11,786 nucleotides of DNA from Clostridia bacterium (lineage in GTDB: Bacteria; Bacillota_E; SLMV01; PUMD01). This document shows, piece by piece, positions 7,341-11,786 of this stretch; the first letter of the stretch is position 1, and the number at the start of each line of letters is the position of its first letter. Under the pieces are notes generated by a model. The model was not told the origin of the DNA and searched no databases. It saw nothing but the letters and a program-made list of their open reading frames with translations. The stretch spans positions 1-11,786 of the forward strand of contig SKXF01000386.1 of the NCBI GenBank assembly GCA_007128555.1, in the 5' to 3' direction. The position numbers and the translations under genes were made by a program.

Positions 7341-7348
7341 GAGGAGGT
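7341..7348 (+). promoter_or_regulatory. Ribosome binding site fixing the M1-like peptidase start
   Basis: GAGGAGGT lies six bases before ATG 7355. The open frame continues upstream to 7184, but this strong site and the poor-quality upstream translation show that ATG 7355 is the start. Confidence 0.85.
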
Positions 7349-7354
7349 ATTACT

Positions 7355-8575
7355 ATGGACAAAGGACATCTTTTGCTCACCGGTTCTGCCTGGGTCAGGC
7401 CTGCTGCGCAGCAGCTGAAGGCCTCGCTCGAGATGGTCCTGCGTCCTGCCAGGGACACAGGCCATTTCACCTTCCTTCTGCATCGGGGACTGGAGCTGGA
7501 GTTTGTGATCGGTGAGGATATTTCGCACTGGGAGTACCTGGAGGACGCTTCCGGCAGTTTTTCGCCAGAGGCCAGACAGATCAGGGTCGAGCTGGAGGGT
7601 TTGAGAGGTGCAGGGGATGCGATCCGGTTGTCTTTGGCCTACGCGGGCCAGGTCGGCCGGGTCACGGAGTGGCAGATCAACCGCATCACGCGTGAATGGG
7701 TGGAACTGGGCCTGTACAGCCCGTGGTTTCCCCTCGTGCCGGATGGCCCGGATGTGGTCCGTCTCGAGTATGACCTGGAGGTCACGGTAGCGGGAGATTA
7801 CCACGTGGTGGGGGCTCAGCGGATCGAGGGAAGTCGGTGGCGACTGGCATCAGGCCGCCCTGGGCAGGACATGGTGCTTCTCGCCGCGCCGGGGTTCCAC
7901 TCGCTGACGAGATCCGATGGCAATGCATCGATCTCCGTGCATCGGACCGGGCTGGATAACCAGGCTGCTGCACATGCCCTGGCCGATGTCGGCCTGGATC
8001 TACTGAACGTCTACCGGGAGTGGTTTTCCGATCCGACGAGCCGGGACATCATTGTTGTGATCGCGCCCCGGTCGACGGGCGGTGGCTACGTCAGGCGCTC
8101 CCTGATGGTGCTGTCCGAGGACGCTCTCACCGCGTTCGAGACGGAGACGGTAAGAACCTTCAAGTGGCTGGCCCACGAGATCGCCCACCTGTGGTGGTAC
8201 CGGGCTCCCTCAGGCAGCTGGGAAGATTGGCTCAACGAATCCATGGCGGAGTATTGCGCCCTTAGGGCCGTGGCAGCGAGGTACTCAGAGACCATCTGCG
8301 AAACGATGCTTAACAATAAGCGCGAAAAGATGAAGGATCTTCCCCCTGTGAAGGGACTCGACAGGGCATCTCCCCATGCAGCAGACGTCCTGTACAGCAA
8401 GGGGTGCGTGCTGCTGGGCGACCTCAGGGAGCGGACGGGGGAGAAGGCGTTCACTGCGCTCCTCAGAAGGCTCCTGGCGGTGCCGGCCCTGTCGACGGAG
8501 AGGTTCCTGGAGGAGCTGTCCCATGTGGCCGGTCCCAGGATCGCACGGGACTTCGAGGTCATGCTTCGAGAATAG
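7355..8575 (+). CDS. M1-like (gluzincin) zinc metallopeptidase
   Basis: The 406-residue protein has the zinc-peptidase motif HEIAH at 274-278, followed by WEDWLNE with the probable third zinc ligand Glu295. YSKG at 347-350 supplies the position of the transition-state tyrosine of M1 aminopeptidases, and LLGDLRERTGEKAFTALLRR also follows the M1 pattern. The spacing is HExxH-x16-E, two shorter than the standard x18. A canonical GAMEN substrate motif is absent; GGGYVRR near residue 240 may occupy that edge strand. The N-terminal 230 residues look beta-rich. There is no signal peptide or membrane segment, so it is probably cytosolic and acts on peptides. The substrate is unknown. The gene stands alone on the plus strand, 187 bases before the racemase-like gene, and the two may be cotranscribed. 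Confidence 0.85.
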   Translation: MDKGHLLLTGSAWVRPAAQQLKASLEMVLRPARDTGHFTFLLHRGLELEFVIGEDISHWEYLEDASGSFSPEARQIRVELEGLRGAGDAIRLSLAYAGQVGRVTEWQINRITREWVELGLYSPWFPLVPDGPDVVRLEYDLEVTVAGDYHVVGAQRIEGSRWRLASGRPGQDMVLLAAPGFHSLTRSDGNASISVHRTGLDNQAAAHALADVGLDLLNVYREWFSDPTSRDIIVVIAPRSTGGGYVRRSLMVLSEDALTAFETETVRTFKWLAHEIAHLWWYRAPSGSWEDWLNESMAEYCALRAVAARYSETICETMLNNKREKMKDLPPVKGLDRASPHAADVLYSKGCVLLGDLRERTGEKAFTALLRRLLAVPALSTERFLEELSHVAGPRIARDFEVMLRE

Positions 8576-8652
8576 TTAGCCGTCGATGGTGTGGGGCGCA
8601 GGGGGTACCTTGGCCTCTGACAACACCTGAAGTGGCCGCGTCTCCGGGGGGT

Positions 8653-8682
8653 CCCTGGTGTCAATTGCTACCAGGGTATACT
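8653..8682 (+). promoter_or_regulatory. Inverted repeat abutting a -10-like element upstream of the racemase-like gene
   Basis: A perfect 7-bp inverted repeat, CCCTGGT (8653-8659) and ACCAGGG (8670-8676), spaced by ten bases, is followed at once by TATACT (8677-8682), a 5/6 match to a sigma-A -10 box. No good -35 lies at the right distance. It could be a repressor or activator site on a weak promoter, or a hairpin in the message from the upstream peptidase gene. Confidence 0.35.
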
Positions 8683-8762
8683 GCGGAGGATTATCTGCCC
8701 CGTCGCCGAAGTGCTGTGAAGTGCATGAAGGGATCATGCGTACAACACGGAGGCGATAACCG

Positions 8763-9941
8763 ATGCAGACCCCATCTTGGCCCCCGGACCATCATTCCGC
8801 CTGGCTTGACGTGGACCTGGACGCCCTGGAGTTCAACTACCATTACATCAAACAGCAGATCGCCCCTTCCCGGATCATCGCCGTGGTCAAGGCCTACGGC
8901 CTGGGAATCGGCGCCGTAGCTGCCGCGAGGAAGTTCGAGTCCCTCGGCGTGTACATGCTGGCGGTTTCCAATTTCCACGAGGCCACCTACCTGCGGAAGC
9001 ACGGGATCCAATGCCCGATCCTGGTGATGAGCGGCCTGCTCCCAGGGCAAATGGACGTGGCAATACGACTCCACCTCAGCTTCTTTGGTTTCGATGAGCC
9101 ATCCCTCAGGACGGCCGACGCTCTCGGTCGGGACCTGGGCAGGCCGGCGCGCATCCACCTGAAGGTGGATACCGGACTGGGGCGGCTCGGCATCTTGCCG
9201 GGGGACGCTGTGGCGATACGGGAGGTGCTGGCGCAGCTGGACTGGATCGATGTGGAAGGCGTCGCCAGCCACGTAGCCTCTCCGATTCAGCCGGAACACG
9301 ATGATTTCACGCGCCTGCAGTACCAGGCGTTCCTGGAGGCGTGCGAGATCCTCGACCCTGACCACAGGACCGTTCATCACTTCGCTTCCTCGAACACCCT
9401 ACCGAGGCTTAGCGAGATCAATGCCGATGCTGTCAGGTGCCAGGCCATCCTCTGGGGTTGGGCCCACTACTGGCCCCTCCCGTGGCCCCTCAGGCCGGCC
9501 GCCTCGTTCAAGGCCCGGGTGGTCCAGGTCAAGGAGCTCCCCCGGGGACACAATGTCGGCTACCGGTTGCTGTATACGACGGATCGGCCAACGCGACTCG
9601 CTGTTGCTTCCATCGGTGTGGTTGATGGTATGAAGGGCGAACACGCGGGGGGCGGCTACGTTCTGATCCGGGGGAGGCGCTGTCCGATCATCGGAATGTG
9701 TTCCTGCGTGATGATGGTCGATGTGACCGGGGTAGAGGATGCTGAGGCCGGTGACGAGATCGTGCTGATCGGTACCCAGGGGTCTGAGACCCTGACTGCC
9801 GTGGACTTCGGCCTGATGGGCCAGTCCTCGTTTATGAGCGTCATGGCCATGATTTCACCGAGGGTACCCCGTCGCTACTGGGACGGCGGAGAATACATCG
9901 GCAGCGAGATCTTCTGCGAAACCGAGGACTGGGAGTTTTGA
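8763..9941 (+). CDS. Alanine racemase-like fold-type III PLP protein, catalytic Tyr absent
   Basis: The 392-residue protein aligns by eye with alanine racemase end to end: AWLDVDLDALEFNY near the start, the PLP lysine in VVKAYGLG (Lys43), KVDTGLGRLG at 134-143 with Arg141, VEGVASHVA around His170, NADAVR at 220-225, GYVLIRG at 298-304, MMVDVTG at 317-323 and RVPRRYW at 367-373. Three key places differ. The catalytic motif GYADG reads GVVDG (285-289), so the second catalytic base Tyr is Val286. The GRxxMDQ motif reads GMCSCVM. The NA of VKANAYG is missing. It may therefore bind PLP but should not racemise alanine by the usual two-base mechanism. It could be a single-base isomerase, a lyase or a regulator. 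GGAGG at 8749-8753 supports ATG 8763. The organism presumably has a normal alr elsewhere. Confidence 0.85.
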   Translation: MQTPSWPPDHHSAWLDVDLDALEFNYHYIKQQIAPSRIIAVVKAYGLGIGAVAAARKFESLGVYMLAVSNFHEATYLRKHGIQCPILVMSGLLPGQMDVAIRLHLSFFGFDEPSLRTADALGRDLGRPARIHLKVDTGLGRLGILPGDAVAIREVLAQLDWIDVEGVASHVASPIQPEHDDFTRLQYQAFLEACEILDPDHRTVHHFASSNTLPRLSEINADAVRCQAILWGWAHYWPLPWPLRPAASFKARVVQVKELPRGHNVGYRLLYTTDRPTRLAVASIGVVDGMKGEHAGGGYVLIRGRRCPIIGMCSCVMMVDVTGVEDAEAGDEIVLIGTQGSETLTAVDFGLMGQSSFMSVMAMISPRVPRRYWDGGEYIGSEIFCETEDWEF

Positions 9942-10199
9942 GTCTTGTCATCTGACCAGGTCTTCGCCTGTCGCCTGGTCTACCATAATCCTCTCTTCAG
10001 AGGCAAGTTGGATGAGGGGAGAGGGACGATCCTACGAAGGGTCAGCGTCGGCCGAGGGGGCCCCAAGACCAACGCGAGTGATGGTGCACGAGACCTCGCT
10101 GTACGGGGCCATGGAGAAAGGGACTCGCGGCAGGGCAGATGGCATGGCGTCTTAAGGACGTTGACGCATTGACCATTTCTGCAGGATTTCACTCCATGT
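9942..10199. other. Intergenic region with hairpins upstream of spoIVA
   Basis: No convincing gene is present. An open frame at 9945-10172 lacks a ribosome binding site and reads like shadow sequence. Two clean inverted repeats follow the racemase-like gene: GACCAGG (9954-9960) / CCTGGTC (9974-9980), and CCTCT (9990-9994) / AGAGG (9999-10003) with a CTTC loop. Neither is followed by a T-run, so neither is a standard intrinsic terminator, though the first could act as one with Rho or as a message end. Further GC-rich pairings lie near 10040-10170. I recognise no riboswitch or T-box family. Confidence 0.4.
9954..9980 (+). repeat. Inverted repeat just after the racemase-like gene
   Basis: Perfect 7-bp arms GACCAGG and CCTGGTC enclose 13 bases, starting 12 bases after the stop codon. 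It could form a hairpin at the end of the message. The lack of a downstream T-run leaves its role open. Confidence 0.5.
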
Positions 10200-10229
10200 T
10201 CATATTATCCCCCGCTCTTCATATACATT
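10200..10229 (+). promoter_or_regulatory. Sigma-E-type promoter of spoIVA
   Basis: TCATATT at 10200-10206 matches the sigma-E -35 consensus (kmATATT). TATACATT at 10222-10229 differs from the -10 consensus CATACAhT only in its first base. The spacer is 15 bases, within the usual 14-15. It lies about 77 bases before the spoIVA start, in a locally AT-rich island within GC-rich DNA. In B. subtilis spoIVA is expressed in the mother cell under sigma-E, so both sequence and context agree. The expected transcription start falls near 10236, inside the palindrome. Confidence 0.8.
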
Positions 10230-10253
10230 ACTGTCCGCATGCGGACAAGTAAT
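10227..10253 (+). repeat. Near-perfect palindrome over the spoIVA transcription start, with GGACAAG box
   Basis: TGTCCGCATGCGGACA at 10232-10247 is a perfect 16-bp palindrome. It extends on both sides (ATTAC and GTAAT) with a single unpaired A at 10248. Its right arm contains GGACAAG (10243-10249), which matches the core recognised by the sporulation regulator SpoIIID. It begins three bases after the -10 box, so a protein bound here would cover the transcription start and early transcribed region, a typical repressor position. The identity of the binding protein is inference. Confidence 0.65.
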
Positions 10254-10306
10254 TATGGTGTGTCCGGGAGAACGAGACCGGTGTGCCTAAGGAGGGATGC
10301 TGGGGC

Positions 10307-11786
10307 ATGGTAGACGATAATGGGGCGGCTGTCTTTCACGACATAGCCGAACGAACGGGCGGAGATATCTACATCGGGGTAAGTGGTCCTGTCAGGACGG
10401 GCAAGTCCACGTTCATAAAGCGATTCATGGATCTCATTGTCCTGCCAAATATAGTGGACAAACACGAGCTCGAGCGGGCTAAGGATGCTCTGCCGCAGGC
10501 TGGAACCGGCAAGGCGGTAATGACCACCGAGCCGAAGTTTGTCCCTGACGATGGCGTCGAGGTAGAGGTCATTGAGAATGTGAAACTGACGGTCCGGCTG
10601 GTGGATTCGGTTGGGTTCCCCGTCGAGGGAGCCTCCGGCTACGAGGACGAGGATGGCCCCAGGATGGTGGTCACCCCGTGGTTTGACTACGAGATCCCCT
10701 TTGAAGAAGCGGCCGAAATCGGCACCCGAAAGGTCATGGTGGATCATTCCACCCTGGGCCTCGTGGTCACCACAGACGGCAGCTTCGGGGACCTGGGACG
10801 AGACAATTTCGTGCCCGCTGAAGAGCGGGTAATCGCTGAGATGAAGAGCACGGGCAAACCCTTCGTTGTCCTGATGAACAGCGCTCACCCCGAGCGGGAA
10901 GACACGGTGAATCTCTGCGAGGAGCTCAGCGAAGAGCACGATGTGTCGGTCATATCGGTAGACTGCGCCCTTCTGAACGAAGAGGATATCGAGCTGATCA
11001 TGGAGCAACTGCTGTATGAATTCCCGGTCAGAGAGGTGCAGGTCAACCTGCCCGTGTGGGTCGAGGAGCTGGAGAAGGATCACTGGCTCAGGGAGCAGCT
11101 CGAGGATTGCATCGGCCAGGCCGTGGAACGGATCGAGCGCCTGCGAGACATCTACGATGCGATCGCCTTGCTTCGGGACAATGACCTCACGGAGTCGGTA
11201 ACCCTGACCAACCTTGAGCTGGGAAGTGGTGTGGCCAGCGTAGATATGGCCGCTCCCGAGGCGTTCTTCTACCAGATCCTCGGGGAGATGAACCAGGTTG
11301 AACTGGCCGGGAAGGCGGACACCATCCGGCTGATGAAGGACCTGGTCATTGCCAAGCAGGAGTACGATAGGATCGCCGGGGCCCTCGATGATGTGAGAGA
11401 GGTTGGTTACGGGCTGGTCGTCCCCAGTGTCGACGATGTCGAGTTCGAGCAGCCGGAGCTCGTCCGCCGTGGGAGCCAGTTTGGAATCCGGTTGCAGGCC
11501 CGGGCGCCCTCGCTTCACTTCATACGTGCCGACATCTACACAGAGGTCACACCAATGGTGGGCTCAGAGCGTCAGTCGGAGCAGCTGGTGGCGTATTTGA
11601 CGGATCGATTCGAGGACGATCCCGAGGCCATCCTGAGCACAGATATCTTCGGGAAGCCGATTGCCGATCTCTTGCGAGAGGGAATCGAGGATAAGCTGTA
11701 CCAGATGCCCGAAGATGCTCGGGAGAAGCTCCAGGAGACCCTGGTGAGGATTCTGAATGAGGGAACTGCAGGTCTCATCTGTATCA
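10307..11786 (+). CDS. spoIVA: Spore coat morphogenetic ATPase SpoIVA (3' end cut by window)
   Basis: SpoIVA is the mother-cell ATPase that polymerises on the forespore surface to form the base layer on which the coat assembles, and it is also needed for cortex formation. The 493 complete codons visible include Walker A GPVRTGKST at 27-35, the conserved VMTTEPKFVP at 71-80, DSVGF at 100-104, TTDGSFGDLGRDNFVPAEER at 155-174 and VLMNSAHP at 188-195. The C-terminus reaches GLICI, and B. subtilis SpoIVA ends almost at once after this point, so only a few codons are missing. The ATG is ten bases after AAGGAGGG (10289-10296). It has its own sigma-E-type promoter and overlapping palindrome. All visible motifs are intact, so it should be functional. 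Confidence 0.96.
   Translation, partial: MVDDNGAAVFHDIAERTGGDIYIGVSGPVRTGKSTFIKRFMDLIVLPNIVDKHELERAKDALPQAGTGKAVMTTEPKFVPDDGVEVEVIENVKLTVRLVDSVGFPVEGASGYEDEDGPRMVVTPWFDYEIPFEEAAEIGTRKVMVDHSTLGLVVTTDGSFGDLGRDNFVPAEERVIAEMKSTGKPFVVLMNSAHPEREDTVNLCEELSEEHDVSVISVDCALLNEEDIELIMEQLLYEFPVREVQVNLPVWVEELEKDHWLREQLEDCIGQAVERIERLRDIYDAIALLRDNDLTESVTLTNLELGSGVASVDMAAPEAFFYQILGEMNQVELAGKADTIRLMKDLVIAKQEYDRIAGALDDVREVGYGLVVPSVDDVEFEQPELVRRGSQFGIRLQARAPSLHFIRADIYTEVTPMVGSERQSEQLVAYLTDRFEDDPEAILSTDIFGKPIADLLREGIEDKLYQMPEDAREKLQETLVRILNEGTAGLICI

Larger units (their letters stand above)
6809..7354. other. Gap of about 0.55 kb between divergent genes
   Basis: Apart from the aldo/keto reductase ribosome binding site and possible promoter on the left, and the GAGGAGGT site on the right, I see no convincing gene. 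Short plus-strand frames around 6890-7090 read partly like protein (for example GFRLAPNERPGITLWLLYPF in one frame and RLRFLAVDGERRFAVAG in another). This could be a decayed gene, but I cannot match it to any family. Open frames at 7140-7337 and the upstream extension from 7184 are rich in Gly, Pro, Arg and Ser and look like GC-rich shadow frames. Confidence 0.4.

Noticed and set aside
8691..9380. 229-residue minus-strand open frame opposite the racemase-like gene
   Set aside because: Antisense to a clear fold-type III PLP protein; no ribosome binding site or recognisable domain.
10085..10115. T-box-like element (TGGTGCACGAG resembling TGGNACCGCG)
   Set aside because: The match to the antiterminator motif is poor, there is no specifier stem or terminator, and spoIVA is not an amino-acid gene.
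9945..10172. 75-residue plus-strand open frame after the racemase-like gene
   Set aside because: It would need a TTG start without a ribosome binding site, and its composition is Arg/Gly-rich without pattern.
10253..11518. 421-residue minus-strand open frame opposite spoIVA
   Set aside because: The opposite strand is an unmistakable SpoIVA with all its motifs; the antisense frame resembles no family and is a codon-bias shadow.

Overview
The window looks like part of the chromosome of an endospore-forming, probably anaerobic, GC-rich member of the Bacillota (Firmicutes). The evidence is a nearly complete spoIVA gene, a sporulation-type YIEGIA gene cluster, strong AGGAGG-like ribosome binding sites, frequent GTG starts, and an aldo/keto reductase with a bacterial ferredoxin tail. 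I cannot name the genus from sequence alone.

Left part (1-5081), all on the plus strand and tightly packed: the C-terminal end of a small membrane protein, a YIEGIA-family membrane protein, its small predicted capping subunit, a DUF3189 protein with an unusual N-terminal extension, the ribosome-assembly GTPase Der, then the two phospholipid genes plsY and gpsA. Together they link spore-associated proteins of unknown role, ribosome biogenesis, and glycerol-3-phosphate supply and acylation for membrane synthesis. In many Bacillota this block runs almost directly into spoIVA.

Middle part (5082-9941) separates gpsA from spoIVA and looks like accessory DNA. On the minus strand are an intact ferredoxin-tailed aldo/keto reductase (5858-6808) and, immediately downstream, a heavily decayed YqeK-type HD-domain gene (5192-5857). 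That relic can be threaded through three frameshifts and four in-frame stops. On the plus strand are a cytosolic M1-like zinc peptidase with a shortened HExxH-to-Glu spacing (7355-8575) and an alanine-racemase-fold protein that keeps the PLP lysine but has Val in place of the catalytic Tyr (8763-9941). A roughly 0.55 kb stretch (6809-7354) holds no convincing gene.

Right part (9942-11786): a 365-base intergenic region with several inverted repeats leads to spoIVA. Upstream of spoIVA is a very good match to a sigma-E promoter. A 16-bp perfect palindrome that merges into a SpoIIID-like GGACAAG box sits directly over the expected transcription start. spoIVA runs off the end of the window, lacking only its last few codons.

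Most notable: the catalytically altered racemase homologue, the palindrome and GGACAAG site at the spoIVA promoter, the HD-gene relic, and the accessory insertion between gpsA and spoIVA. No CRISPR array, insertion sequence, tRNA or rRNA was seen.
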